This document shows positions 8,602 through 17,215 of a stretch of 64,000 bases of DNA, piece by piece; position 1 is the first letter of the stretch, and every line of letters starts with the position of its first letter. This DNA is from Nocardia wallacei. GTDB lineage: Bacteria > Actinomycetota > Actinomycetes > Mycobacteriales > Mycobacteriaceae. The stretch spans positions 1,550,001-1,614,000 of the forward strand of contig NZ_AP023396.1 in the NCBI RefSeq assembly GCF_014466955.1. Direction: 5' to 3'. The translations under genes and the position numbers were made by a program. The notes beneath the pieces are model-generated. The model did not search any database and was not told the DNA's origin. It worked only from the letters and a program-made list of their open reading frames with translations.

Positions 8602-8679
8602 TGTTCCGGCGTTCAGCGTTTGAGTCGGTCGGGGAAACAACTTGTTCCGGCATTCAGCGCTTGAATCGGCCGGCGAAAC
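8602..8679. repeat. imperfect 41-bp tandem duplication of a gene 3' end
   Basis: Positions 8602-8638 and 8643-8679 match at 32 of 37 positions (unit spacing 41 bp). The second copy includes the last codons and stop of the reductase gene at 8654; the first is a diverged copy in the short gap between the two convergent genes. Confidence 0.75.
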
Positions 8680-9736
8680 CTCGCAGCGGCAGATCGGCGC
8701 TGGTGATGATGCCCGGCCGGGCCGCCACGACGGATTTGATCGCATTGAGGGCGGGCAGCCCCGTGACGGTCATGCCGATGGCGGCGAAGTTCTCCGGGTC
8801 GGACAGATCGACGTCTTTGCGGGGGAAGATCATGTGCTTGCTGTAGATATTCGGGTCGCCGGTGATCTGGGTGATATAGCAGCCCTTGATGTTCCACGCG
8901 GGATCGGTGTGCGGTGTCATCTGCCATTCGAGATGGGACTCCACCCGCGGCACGCCGTCGACCAGGCCCTGATATTTGATGTAGCTGGCGCCCAGCGAAT
9001 CCTTGGGCAACCGGTACCAGCCGAGGTCGACATCCTTGGTGCAGGCGCCGAGTTCGTAGCCGAAGGTCACCTCGTCCAACGCCAGGTCGAAGGCGTCGGC
9101 CATCAGATACACCGAGTCGGCGAAGACGGCGGTGTACTTGTACAGCGAATCCGGGATGGTCGGGTCGTCGATCGGGCGACCGTAACCGACGGCTTTCCAG
9201 GTATCCACGGAATGGTGACAGGAGACGTCGACCGATTCGGTGACGGTGACATTCTCGATCTCGGAGACGTCCGCGCTGTGGACGATCCCGAGAATCTGGC
9301 ACAGACCGGGATTCATGCCGGTGCCGTAGAACGTCGAGTTCCCGCGCTCGCACGCGGCCTGGATCACCTCGCTGACCCTGCGCCCGGAGGGGTGCGGATG
9401 ATTGGTGTCGCGGTGGTATCCGGTGATCCAATCCGCGGTGGTCACCACGTCGATACCCGCTTCGAGGACCCGCTCGTACAGCTCTTCGTCGGGAAACACT
9501 CCGTGAAAGGTGAGGACGTCGGGCTCGGCGGCGATGATCGCCTCGATCGTTCCCGTCGCGATGACCCCGATCGGGCCGATGCCGACGATCTCACCGGCGT
9601 CGCGGCCGATCTTGTCGGGTGTGTAGCAGTGCAGTCCGACCAGTTCGAGATCGGGATGGCTGCGGATACGACCGATCATCTCGGTCCCGAGATTCCCGGT
9701 GGCGACCTGGAATACCCGTACGGCGGGAGTGCTCAT
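8654..9736 (-). CDS. NAD(P)-dependent reductase, dihydrodipicolinate-reductase-like
   Basis: A 360-residue oxidoreductase. The N-terminus VRVFQVATGNLGTEMIGRI is a Rossmann nucleotide-binding loop of the DapB type, and the rest matches the larger 'amine dehydrogenase' relatives (2,4-diaminopentanoate dehydrogenase-like) rather than true DapB, which is about 250 residues. The ATG overlaps the stop of the Rieske oxygenase by 4 nt, so the two proteins are made together and probably act in one catabolic route. Its role as electron donor to the oxygenase is unlikely because no flavin or ferredoxin domain is present. Confidence 0.78.
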   Translation of the reverse strand: MSTPAVRVFQVATGNLGTEMIGRIRSHPDLELVGLHCYTPDKIGRDAGEIVGIGPIGVIATGTIEAIIAAEPDVLTFHGVFPDEELYERVLEAGIDVVTTADWITGYHRDTNHPHPSGRRVSEVIQAACERGNSTFYGTGMNPGLCQILGIVHSADVSEIENVTVTESVDVSCHHSVDTWKAVGYGRPIDDPTIPDSLYKYTAVFADSVYLMADAFDLALDEVTFGYELGACTKDVDLGWYRLPKDSLGASYIKYQGLVDGVPRVESHLEWQMTPHTDPAWNIKGCYITQITGDPNIYSKHMIFPRKDVDLSDPENFAAIGMTVTGLPALNAIKSVVAARPGIITSADLPLRGFAGRFKR

Positions 9737-10740
9737 CGCGTGGCCCTTTCCGGCTGTGCTTCGGCGGGATAGAACTGCTGCGCCCAGTGCCGTAATGCCT
9801 TGAACCCTGCGAATTCCTTCGGCGACAAGGCAGGCGGGTCCGAATAGCGCTGATGCGACCAGATGTGGACGTCGGCCTCGAACTGTTCGATGACGAAGTC
9901 GGCCATCGTCTTTCCGTACCGGGTCAGCTCCGGCGCGTCGTCGCCGGGCTTGCGGCCGATCCACACGGTGAAGCGCACATCGCAGGTGCGGTCGTCGACC
10001 GGTGTCACCGCGGGCATGGTGCGGTTGTCGACCATGCCCCAGCTCTTGGTGATCGAACAGCCCAGCCCGGCATTGATCGATTCCACCCCGCTGTCGATCC
10101 GATCGGCGGCCACGTCCGCGTCGAAGGCGACGGTGAAATCGACGTAGGAGACCGGCCCGGAGAAGTCGTGCCGGGTGAATTCGGGGACGAACGGCGTCTT
10201 GTGCACGAACTTGAAATGGGCGAAATCGACGCCGTTCTCCATGACGTACTGCGGGTGCAGCTCGAGTCCCTGCCGGAACAGGGTCGCGCCGGGCACGGGC
10301 GGGTAGTAGTCGGCGGCGGTCCTGCCGTCGCCGAAGGCCGTGAACATATCGGGGACCTCGAAATACGGTGCGCGGCCGCGGGTGTCGTACCAGATCCAGA
10401 CGGCTTCGTTGCGTTCGGTCACGGGGTAGCTGCGGATGCGGCGGCCCTTGTTCGGATGAGATTCGTACGGGATGCAGACGTTGCGGCCCTCGCGATTCCA
10501 CTCCCAGCCGTGGAACGGGCACACCAGATTCTCGCCGTCGACACGGCCGCCGTAGCCGAGGTGCGCGCCGAGATGCTCGCAGTAGGCGTCGAAGACCGCG
10601 ACCCGGCCCGCCGCGGACCGCCAGGCGACCAGCTCCCGCCCGAAGTACTTCATCCGGTGCACCGCGCCGACGGGGATCTCGGTACTCCAGGCGACTTGGA
10701 ACCAGCCCGTCGGCTCCATCGGCAGGGGCGGTCTGGCCAT
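9733..10740 (-). CDS. Rieske non-haem iron oxygenase, terminal component (KshA-like)
   Basis: A 335-residue oxygenase. The [2Fe-2S] ligands are CEHLGAHLG and CPFHGWEWN (residues about 53-80), followed by the mononuclear iron site ENGVDFAHFKFVH (about 165-178). This layout is that of ketosteroid 9-alpha-hydroxylase and related terminal oxygenases that use a separate reductase. The substrate is probably a hydrophobic ring or steroid-like compound, judged from the family alone. It is first in a two-gene operon with the reductase-like gene and divergent from a TetR regulator. Confidence 0.88.
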   Translation of the reverse strand: MARPPLPMEPTGWFQVAWSTEIPVGAVHRMKYFGRELVAWRSAAGRVAVFDAYCEHLGAHLGYGGRVDGENLVCPFHGWEWNREGRNVCIPYESHPNKGRRIRSYPVTERNEAVWIWYDTRGRAPYFEVPDMFTAFGDGRTAADYYPPVPGATLFRQGLELHPQYVMENGVDFAHFKFVHKTPFVPEFTRHDFSGPVSYVDFTVAFDADVAADRIDSGVESINAGLGCSITKSWGMVDNRTMPAVTPVDDRTCDVRFTVWIGRKPGDDAPELTRYGKTMADFVIEQFEADVHIWSHQRYSDPPALSPKEFAGFKALRHWAQQFYPAEAQPERATR

Positions 10741-10784
10741 CGGGAACCTCCACGCTCGCGCACTGGGACGACCTGATCGTAGAA

Positions 10785-10820
10785 CCCTCTTCGAAACAAT
10801 TCAAGAGCCCTCTGTGAAAC
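10785..10820. promoter_or_regulatory. direct-repeat operator between Rieske gene and TetR gene
   Basis: CCCTCTTCGAAAC (10785-10797) recurs as CCCTCTGTGAAAC (10808-10820), 11 of 13 identical and 23 bp apart, about two helical turns. The pair sits in the 116-bp divergent gap and is the best candidate site for the TetR protein encoded at 10857. Confidence 0.5.
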
Positions 10821-10856
10821 TGGTTGTAGCTGGTCAGCGCTGCTAAACTCGGCGTC

Positions 10857-11474
10857 GTGACGGAAGTGGAGGTCGGTGAGCGCCGCGCGAACAAGCGGGG
10901 GATCCGGTCCAGGGAGTCCATGCTGGAGGCGGCGATCGCGTCGCTGGCGACCGGCGACCCGGCCGCGGTGTCGGGCAATCGGATCGCCCGCGATATCGGC
11001 GCGACCTGGGGTGTGATCAAGTACCAGTTCGGCGATATCGACGGGCTGTGGGCGGCGGTCCTGCGCTACACCGCCGACAAACGCGGCGACCTGCCCGCCG
11101 GAATCCACCCCGGCGGCACCCTGCGCGAGCGGGTGAGCGCGATGATCACGGCCATGGCGAGCGGATTGCGCCGGCCCGAATCGCTGGCCATCGAGACGCT
11201 GCGCGCCGCACTGCCCCGCGACCACGCCGAACTGGAGCGCGACTACCCGCTCACCGCTGCCGAACTGGCGTCCTGGAAACCCAACTGGGACAGGGCTTGT
11301 CAGAAGGCATTCGCGGATCTGGACCTCGACCCGGCCCGAGTGCGCCAGGTCGCCGCCCTCATCCCCGCCGCCATGCGCGGCATCATCTCCGAACGCACCC
11401 TGGGCACCTACGGCGATCTCGACGACGCGATGCAGGCATTGATCGGCGGCATCGTCGCCTACCTCGAGCGCTGA
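10857..11474 (+). CDS. TetR-family transcriptional regulator
   Basis: A 205-residue regulator: KRGIRSRESMLEAAIASL leads into a helix-turn-helix (NRIARDIGATWGVIKYQFGD, residues about 42-61), then an all-helical ligand-binding domain ending YLER. It starts with GTG. The recognition helix departs from the most common TetR pattern (TWGVIKYQF instead of xxxLYxHF) but keeps its spacing. It is divergent from the Rieske oxygenase operon, the probable target. Confidence 0.85.
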   Translation: MTEVEVGERRANKRGIRSRESMLEAAIASLATGDPAAVSGNRIARDIGATWGVIKYQFGDIDGLWAAVLRYTADKRGDLPAGIHPGGTLRERVSAMITAMASGLRRPESLAIETLRAALPRDHAELERDYPLTAAELASWKPNWDRACQKAFADLDLDPARVRQVAALIPAAMRGIISERTLGTYGDLDDAMQALIGGIVAYLER

Positions 11475-11863
11475 GCGTTTCCGTGCAGCGCCGCGGCGAT
11501 CTTGCGGGTCATCTCGCCGGTGACGGGGCCGGGTGTGGTGGTAGCGGCCTCGACAGCGACCAGGACGGTGCTGCGGAAGTCCTCGGCCTCGGCCGGATCG
11601 CGCTGTTGCAGCAGGGTCACCGCGGCGGTCAGGGCGGGCAGCACCCGGTCGGCCAGTTCGGCGACGTTCTTACCGCTGAGGGTGATGTCCTTGGCCTTGG
11701 CGGCGAGCACGTGCCCGACGGGTCCGGTCGCGGTCAGCAGCGCGAGAGATCCGGCGGTGGCGGCCTTGTGCGGCTTGGCGTCGGCGGCGGCCAGCAGCGA
11801 GACCGCACCGTAGGCGGCGGTGCGGACGGTGGCCTGGTCCTGGGCGCTGAGGGTGGCGAACAT
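11459..11863 (-). CDS. conserved actinobacterial protein of unknown function
   Basis: A 134-residue, alanine- and threonine-rich helical protein with no signal peptide, membrane segment or recognised motif. The start FATLSAQDQATVRTAAYGAV has AAGGAG six nt upstream; longer frames to 11986 have no such site. The phrase SLLAAADAKPHKAATAGSLAL hints at a four-helix bundle. It overlaps the 3' end of the TetR gene by 16 nt on the opposite strand. I do not assign a function. Confidence 0.6.
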   Translation of the reverse strand: MFATLSAQDQATVRTAAYGAVSLLAAADAKPHKAATAGSLALLTATGPVGHVLAAKAKDITLSGKNVAELADRVLPALTAAVTLLQQRDPAEAEDFRSTVLVAVEAATTTPGPVTGEMTRKIAAALHGNAQRSR

Positions 11864-12015
11864 GGTGTACTCCTTGTGTTTTCGGCCCGGATCGGTATCG
11901 GTACCGGGTCTGTGTTCCTCGATGTACACACTGTGCCGGGGCCGCCTGACAGCGACCTGACGCTGCCCTGACACGGCCGCTGACACCCTCGCGGGCGGCT
12001 GCGGTGGTGCCGCCG

Positions 12016-12684
12016 TCAGGCTCGGGGTCGGCCGAGCAGCCCCTCGGTGATCAGGTCGGCCAGTTGCCGGGCGGTGCGTTCCTGGCTTTCGCGGGTGACC
12101 GGCTCGGGGCGGCCGAGCCGATGGGCGAGGGGGAGTTGCACCAGGGCCGCGACCGGGCTGATCACGGCGAAGAAGAGGACGTCCATCGGCACGGCGGGCA
12201 TGCGGCGTGCTGTCATGAGCCGTTCGAGGGACGGGATCAGCGGGTTCAGCGTGGGTGCCACGTACTTGTCGTACAGGTAGTCCAAACGTTCGGACTCGCG
12301 GGCGAACTCGTCGGCGAGCAAGCGGCCGAACAGCGGCGTTTCCACGGCGGCTCGATAGAAGTGGGCGATCACAGCGCGCACCCGCTCGGTGTCGTCCAGG
12401 TCGGCTTCCAGTAGCTGTTCGCGTTCGCGCTGATCGCCCGCCAGCGCCGAATCCACCACGGCCCGCCAGAAATTGGCCTTGGACCCGTAGCGATCGTTGA
12501 TGAAGTTGTGGCTGACGCCGAGCCGGCGCGCGAGCTCCCGCGCCGAGGTCCGGTCGTAGCCCAACTCGGCGAATGCCTCCATGCCGCGCCGGAGGATCTC
12601 GGCCTCGGACGGCAGCGGCCGCGTCCCCGACCCGGGCCGCCCGGCCCCTCGCACCGCGCCGGTCGCCGACTTCTCCATCGCCAT
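12016..12684 (-). CDS. TetR-family transcriptional regulator
   Basis: A 222-residue regulator: [20 protein letters not shown] and [20 protein letters not shown] (residues about 45-64) form the TetR helix-turn-helix, followed by a ligand-binding domain with [16 protein letters not shown]. The ATG at 12684 (or 12678) lies just downstream of the perfect 38-bp palindrome at 12721-12758, shared with the divergent SDR gene. It should repress both genes until an effector is bound. Confidence 0.88.
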   Translation of the reverse strand: MAMEKSATGAVRGAGRPGSGTRPLPSEAEILRRGMEAFAELGYDRTSARELARRLGVSHNFINDRYGSKANFWRAVVDSALAGDQREREQLLEADLDDTERVRAVIAHFYRAAVETPLFGRLLADEFARESERLDYLYDKYVAPTLNPLIPSLERLMTARRMPAVPMDVLFFAVISPVAALVQLPLAHRLGRPEPVTRESQERTARQLADLITEGLLGRPRA

Positions 12685-12720
12685 GCGTTCATTCTCCCGC
12701 GCGCCTCGTCCTGGACTGCT

Positions 12721-12758
12721 TGACACCTGTCAGATCAAGCCTAATCTGACAGGTGTCA
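12721..12758. promoter_or_regulatory. perfect 38-bp TetR operator
   Basis: TGACACCTGTCAGAT and ATCTGACAGGTGTCA are perfect 15-bp inverted arms around an 8-nt spacer. Each arm is itself nearly palindromic (TGACA-CC-TGTCA), so two dimers could bind side by side. It lies between divergent TetR and SDR genes. Confidence 0.85.
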
Positions 12759-12787
12759 GCCCGGCTGTCGAATCGGAGGCCCCACGC

Positions 12788-13759
12788 ATGGCACGCACCA
12801 CACCGGATATCCCGGTTCCCGATCTCGCGGGCAAGCTCGCGGTGGTCACCGGCGCGAGCGACGGTGTCGGCCTCGGGCTCGCGACCCGCCTCGCCGCGGC
12901 GGGCGCGGAGGTCGTCATGCCGGTCCGCAACCCGGCGAAGGGTGAGGCCGCGATCGCGAAGATCCGGGAGCGGCATCCGAATGCCGAAGTCTCCCTGCGT
13001 GATCTGGATCTGTCCGCGCTGGCGTCCGTCGCCGCGCTGGCCGGCCGGCTCACCGCGGAGGGGCGGCCGATCCACATTCTCGTGAACAACGCCGGGGTGA
13101 TGACACCGCCCGAGCGGCAGACCACCAGGGACGGTTTCGAGCTGCAGTTCGGCACCAACCACCTCGGGCACTTCGCCCTGGTGGCCCGGCTGCTGCCGCT
13201 GCTGCGCGCGGGGCAGGCGCGGGTCACCTCGCAGATCAGCATCGCCGCCGACCAACGCGCCATCAACTGGGACGACCTGCAGTGGGAGCGCAAGTACAAC
13301 GGCAACGGGGCCTACAGTCAGTCGAAGATCGCGTTCGGACTGTTCGGTCTCGAACTCGATCGGCGCAGCCGCGCCGGTGGCTGGGGCATCACGAGCAATC
13401 TCTCCCACCCCGGGGTGACGCCCACGAATCTGCTCGCCGCGCGCCCGGAGGTGGGCCGCGCACGGGATACGCCGCTGGTGCGGTTGGTCCGCGCCCTGTC
13501 CGCACGCGGCATCCTGTTCGGTAAGGTCGAGTCGGCGCTGCTGCCCGCACTGTACGCCGCGACATCGCCCGCCGCGGAAGGCGGACATCTCTACGGGCCC
13601 AACGGTTTCCGGCACCTGTCCGGCCCGCCGGCCGAGCAGAAACTGTATTCCCGCCTGCGCAGCTTGGAGGACGCCCGCCGAATCTGGACGATCTCCGAAG
13701 AACTCGTCGGTTACCGGTTCCCGGCACGCACCGCGACGACCATGGGCGGCACGAGCTGA
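12788..13759 (+). CDS. short-chain dehydrogenase/reductase (retinol-dehydrogenase-like)
   Basis: A 323-residue NAD(P)H oxidoreductase. [14 protein letters not shown] is the nucleotide-binding loop, NNAGVM follows, SQISIAA gives the serine and YSQSK the catalytic tyrosine-lysine pair. The size and C-terminal extension fit the retinol dehydrogenase or WWOX-like branch acting on aldehydes and ketones of hydrophobic molecules. It begins 29 nt after the TetR operator and so is very likely controlled by the adjacent TetR protein. Confidence 0.88.
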   Translation: MARTTPDIPVPDLAGKLAVVTGASDGVGLGLATRLAAAGAEVVMPVRNPAKGEAAIAKIRERHPNAEVSLRDLDLSALASVAALAGRLTAEGRPIHILVNNAGVMTPPERQTTRDGFELQFGTNHLGHFALVARLLPLLRAGQARVTSQISIAADQRAINWDDLQWERKYNGNGAYSQSKIAFGLFGLELDRRSRAGGWGITSNLSHPGVTPTNLLAARPEVGRARDTPLVRLVRALSARGILFGKVESALLPALYAATSPAAEGGHLYGPNGFRHLSGPPAEQKLYSRLRSLEDARRIWTISEELVGYRFPARTATTMGGTS

Positions 13760-13876
13760 TCGAGCACCCGAGCTGGAACGATCCGGTCGGTTTGTTGTGC
13801 TGCGGCACAACGACATCGAGCCCGGAGATGTGACGCCGACCGTCCGCTCGGGACAGTCATATGCGACACTGGCGCC

Positions 13877-14971
13877 GTGCAGCCGAAGCGTAGGGTTCAC
13901 TTCGTGGGCAGCTTGCCCGCGCAGCTGGACAGCCCGGAGAAGGCGATGACCTTCGCCGTCGACACCGCCGGTGAGTTCCTGGACGGCATGGTTCCCGGCG
14001 GCGAAGCGGATCCATATCGCGCCCAGTGGTACATCAGGCCGATCATCGACCGGCTCGACAGCATCCCGGCGCTGGAGCCCGTGCGCCGCGGTGATTGGTC
14101 GACACTGCGCTCCCGCAACACCTTTCGGCTTCGGGCAGGCCACTCGCTGGGCGAAGCCGATATCGACGCCGCGCTCGGCTACGCGGCGGAGACCGAGCGT
14201 GCCGTCGAGGCGCTGACCGAGTTGCGCCGTACCGATCCCGGACTGCGCCTGCAGGTGGGCATACCGACGCCCTTCGTCATCGGTTTCATCGCCTTCGAAG
14301 CGCGGATGCTCAGATTGCGTCGCGGCTCTGCCCGCCGTGGTGACCGCACTTTTCCCTATTACCGTCCGATTCTCGACGCCACCGTCCGAGAGATCGTCCG
14401 TATTCAGGAGATGTTGCAGGGCAACGTCGTATTCCAACTCGAACTGGCCGCGGAGACGCTCCTCTGTGCGCGGATGCCCGGGGTCCTGCGGCAGGGCCCG
14501 GCCGCCGCGGCCGGTCGAGCGATCGCGCGCCTGGTCGGCCGGGCGCCGCATGATTCCCGCTTCGGCGTGCATCTGTGCTACGGCAGCCTCGACGACAAGC
14601 CGGTCGTGGCGCCGAGATCGACCGCCGCGGTCGTCGCGTTGACCAACGCCATAGCGCGATACTGGCCCGCCGGTAGACATCTCGACTTCGTCCACCTGCC
14701 CATCGGCGACGGCAGCCAGGCGCCGGTGCGGCCGCGCTACTACGCACCCCTGGCGGGCCTCGAATTGCCTGCCGGCACGCGGGTTGTCGCCGGGCTCGCA
14801 CATGCGGCGCAGCCGCTCGCGCAAGCACGACAGGCGCTGGCGGCGGCGGAGTCGGCCTACGGCGGCCGCTTGGACGTCGCGGCCCCGTGTGGTCTGGGCC
14901 GCTACCAGACCGTCGAGCGGGCGCGGTCCGCGGTCGCACACGCGGTCGACTTGGCTCGAACCGAGCCGTAA
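13877..14971 (+). CDS. MetE C-terminal-like zinc methyltransferase
   Basis: A 364-residue protein resembling the catalytic half of cobalamin-independent methionine synthase. It opens VHFVGSLPAQL, has GIPTPFVIGF (barrel strand), FGVHLCYG with the zinc-ligand pair His232/Cys234, FVHLPIGDG, AGLAHAAQPL and APCGLGR with the third zinc ligand Cys338. At half the length of MetE (about 750) it lacks the N-terminal folate-tail domain. It may move methyl groups between small thiols or donors other than methyltetrahydrofolate. The start is a GTG; a DUF574 methyltransferase follows 46 nt later. Confidence 0.62.
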   Translation: MQPKRRVHFVGSLPAQLDSPEKAMTFAVDTAGEFLDGMVPGGEADPYRAQWYIRPIIDRLDSIPALEPVRRGDWSTLRSRNTFRLRAGHSLGEADIDAALGYAAETERAVEALTELRRTDPGLRLQVGIPTPFVIGFIAFEARMLRLRRGSARRGDRTFPYYRPILDATVREIVRIQEMLQGNVVFQLELAAETLLCARMPGVLRQGPAAAAGRAIARLVGRAPHDSRFGVHLCYGSLDDKPVVAPRSTAAVVALTNAIARYWPAGRHLDFVHLPIGDGSQAPVRPRYYAPLAGLELPAGTRVVAGLAHAAQPLAQARQALAAAESAYGGRLDVAAPCGLGRYQTVERARSAVAHAVDLARTEP

Positions 14972-15017
14972 GACGGCCGCTCGGCTACCGACCGCACAGT
15001 CCGTCGAGGACAGATCT

Positions 15018-15875
15018 GTGGACGCGCACCCACCCGAGGGGGCGATCGGCTACGGTGGCACCGTGGTCGAAGGAACTGAAGGCCCTGCGCCGGAACGCAA
15101 TCGGACACCGGAACCGTTCGATCCCGGCCAGCTGAACTCCGCCCGGGTGTACGACTACCTGCTGGGCGGGAAGGACAACTACGAGGTCGACCGGGACATG
15201 GCGCGCCAACTGCTGTCGAGCGCACCCGAACTCAAGACCTTGGCCTGGTTCACCCGGACATTCATGCGCAAAGCGGTCGAGATGGCCGCCGATGCCGGTA
15301 TCCGCCAGTTCGTCGATCTCGGCTCGGGTATCCCGGTCTCGCCCAATGTGCACGAGGTGGCTCAGGAGATCGAGCCGTCGGCACGGGTGGTGTACGTCGA
15401 CTACGATCCGCTAGTGTTCGCCCATTGCGACGCGCTGCTGGCCGGATCGGCCGGTGTGACAGCGCTGTTGGGAGATGTTCGCCGCCCCGACGAGCTCCTC
15501 GATCAACTGAGCGAGCGCGGCCTGATCGATCTCGACGAGCCGGTAGCCATCACGCTCGTCAGTGTGCTGCATTACGTGATGGACGACGAAAACCCCGCCG
15601 GCATCGTCGCCGGTTTCCGAGATCGGCTGGCACCGGGCAGCTATCTGGCGCTCACGCACGGCTCCAGTGACTCGGACCCGGCGATACTCCAGGTACTCGC
15701 CGGCACCGCCAACACCTCGGCCCAGGTCTGTTTCCGCTCCACAGCGCAAACGGAGGCGTTCATGGACGGTTTCGAGTTGCTCGAACCCGGTGTGGTGCCG
15801 GTACAGCAGTGGCTGCGCCCCGGCTTGCCGGACACTCGAATGGTCATGCTCGGTGCGATCGGCCGCAAACCCTGA
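15018..15875 (+). CDS. SAM-dependent methyltransferase, DUF574 family
   Basis: A 285-residue protein of the actinobacterial DUF574 family. ARVYDYLLGGKDNYEVDRD is the family signature, QFVDLGSGIPVSPNVHEVAQ the SAM-binding loop, VVYVDYDPLVFAH the ribose-binding acidic strand and VLHYVMDDENPAGIV follows. The GTG at 15018 has GAGGA 7 nt upstream; a GTG at 15063 is a possible alternative with no good ribosome site. The target of methylation is not known for most of the family. Confidence 0.88.
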   Translation: MDAHPPEGAIGYGGTVVEGTEGPAPERNRTPEPFDPGQLNSARVYDYLLGGKDNYEVDRDMARQLLSSAPELKTLAWFTRTFMRKAVEMAADAGIRQFVDLGSGIPVSPNVHEVAQEIEPSARVVYVDYDPLVFAHCDALLAGSAGVTALLGDVRRPDELLDQLSERGLIDLDEPVAITLVSVLHYVMDDENPAGIVAGFRDRLAPGSYLALTHGSSDSDPAILQVLAGTANTSAQVCFRSTAQTEAFMDGFELLEPGVVPVQQWLRPGLPDTRMVMLGAIGRKP

Positions 15876-15978
15876 GAATCCGATCCGACCGGAGTAGTCT
15901 CGAACCCGCCATTGTGTTGGCCGCCTGCACATTCGAGCGTGCATCAGGTGCTGCCCCAGTCGATCAGAGGATGAAGAA

Positions 15979-16461
15979 ATGAAGACCCTCAACATTGTCG
16001 CTGGTGTCGTGTCGACGATCGCAACGGTCGCCGCGGTCACAACCGGCGTCTCGGTTGTCAATGCCCCTGTCGCCGCCGCCGCTCCCGGCGAATTCCTCAT
16101 CACCAAGGAGGTTCCCACCCTGGACGATCTCGACGCGCAGGTCGCGTTCCTGATCGAACAACCCGCTTCCGACGAGGCCAAGGCCGCCAATATGGAAGGC
16201 GGCATGCGCGCGGTCGTGGTCGCGCGCACGCTCTACAACATCGGCATGTACCGCGCTCCGCGCGGGTCGAACGAGATCACCGGTCCCGAGACCCACGCGG
16301 GCAACGTGCACACCGCCATGCTGCGCAGCAAGTCGGCGGGACAGCCGGATCTGGTTGCGCGCGTGGTCTGGAAGCGTATCGATGGTGTCTGGAAGCTGTC
16401 CAACAGTTCCGTGTGTGAGGGCGTCAAGGCCGTGGGACTGGCGATGGCCTGCGACTTCTGA
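15979..16461 (+). CDS. secreted low-molecular-weight antigen Mtb12-like protein
   Basis: A 160-residue exported protein: KTLNIVAGVVSTIATVAAV plus AAA before residue 36 is a Sec signal peptide. The mature domain LDDLDAQVAFLIEQPASDEA, then NMEGGMRAVVVAR and WKRIDGVWKLSNSSVCEGVK resembles the NTF2-like fold of mycobacterial Mtb12/CFP-2, with a cysteine pair (SSVCEG, MACDF) near the end. The role of this family is uncertain. The ABC transporter starts 16 nt downstream and may be co-transcribed. Confidence 0.6.
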   Translation: MKTLNIVAGVVSTIATVAAVTTGVSVVNAPVAAAAPGEFLITKEVPTLDDLDAQVAFLIEQPASDEAKAANMEGGMRAVVVARTLYNIGMYRAPRGSNEITGPETHAGNVHTAMLRSKSAGQPDLVARVVWKRIDGVWKLSNSSVCEGVKAVGLAMACDF

Positions 16462-16477
16462 CGGGCTGCGCGCGCCG

Positions 16478-17215
16478 GTGATCGAAATCCGCGACCTCAC
16501 GCTGAGCTATCCCGGCGTGACCGTCCTCGATGTTCCCGAACTGACCGTGGCCGACGGTGCACTCACTTACCTGATCGGCCTCAACGGCACCGGCAAAACC
16601 ACGCTGCTGCGGTGTATTTGCGGTGTCATCGCGCCTGCCGTCGGCACCGTCCGGGTCGACGGCACGCTCGTCCGGGCACATCGGACCACACCGGCAACCC
16701 TCGGAATGCACTTGAACTACCGCGCTTTCGACCCACGTCACACCGCGCGGCGGCATCTGCGCTGGATCGCCCGCGCGCGTGGACTGCCCACCGGCCGGGT
16801 CGGCGATGTGCTCGAGATCGTCGACCTCGTCCGGGTCGCCGATCGCCGGCTGGGCCACTATTCGCTCGGGATGCTCCAACGCGTCGGCATCGCCGCCGCG
16901 CTGCTCTCCGAGCCCCGGACCCTGCTGCTCGACGAACCCCTCAACGGCCTCGACATCGCGGGCATCCGCTGGATACGCGAACTGCTGCGCCGTCTCGCCG
17001 ACGCCGGGACGTGTGTCCTGGTCGCCACGCACCTGCTCGACGAGGTGGAACGCAACGCCGACCACATCGTCATCCTCGGTGACCGGCGCATTCTGGCCGA
17101 CCAGCCGTTCGCTCACCTGATGGACACCCTCGAGCCCGGCGAGAGCAGCCTCGAGGACGCCTATCTGCGGATCGCCGGTCTGCCGACCGACGTGACGTCG
17201 GGTGTGGCCCCGTGA
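16478..17215 (+). CDS. ABC transporter ATP-binding protein
   Basis: A 245-residue nucleotide-binding subunit: LIGLNGTGKTTLL (Walker A), YSLGMLQRVGIAAALL (signature region, SLGMLQR in place of LSGGQ), RTLLLDEPLNGLD (Walker B) and VATHLLDEV (H-loop). The GTG start at 16478 has IEIRDLTLSYPG right after. It overlaps the permease by 4 nt (GTGA). The pair looks like an exporter of the drug/bacteriocin or lipid type. The altered signature serine-glycine region is worth noting. Confidence 0.9.
   Translation: MIEIRDLTLSYPGVTVLDVPELTVADGALTYLIGLNGTGKTTLLRCICGVIAPAVGTVRVDGTLVRAHRTTPATLGMHLNYRAFDPRHTARRHLRWIARARGLPTGRVGDVLEIVDLVRVADRRLGHYSLGMLQRVGIAAALLSEPRTLLLDEPLNGLDIAGIRWIRELLRRLADAGTCVLVATHLLDEVERNADHIVILGDRRILADQPFAHLMDTLEPGESSLEDAYLRIAGLPTDVTSGVAP

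Noticed and set aside
10860..11020. Extension of the reductase reading frame upstream through the Rieske region (788 residues)
   Set aside because: The Rieske gene occupies the overlapping frame with intact iron-binding motifs and couples to the ATG at 9736; the longer frame is not coding.
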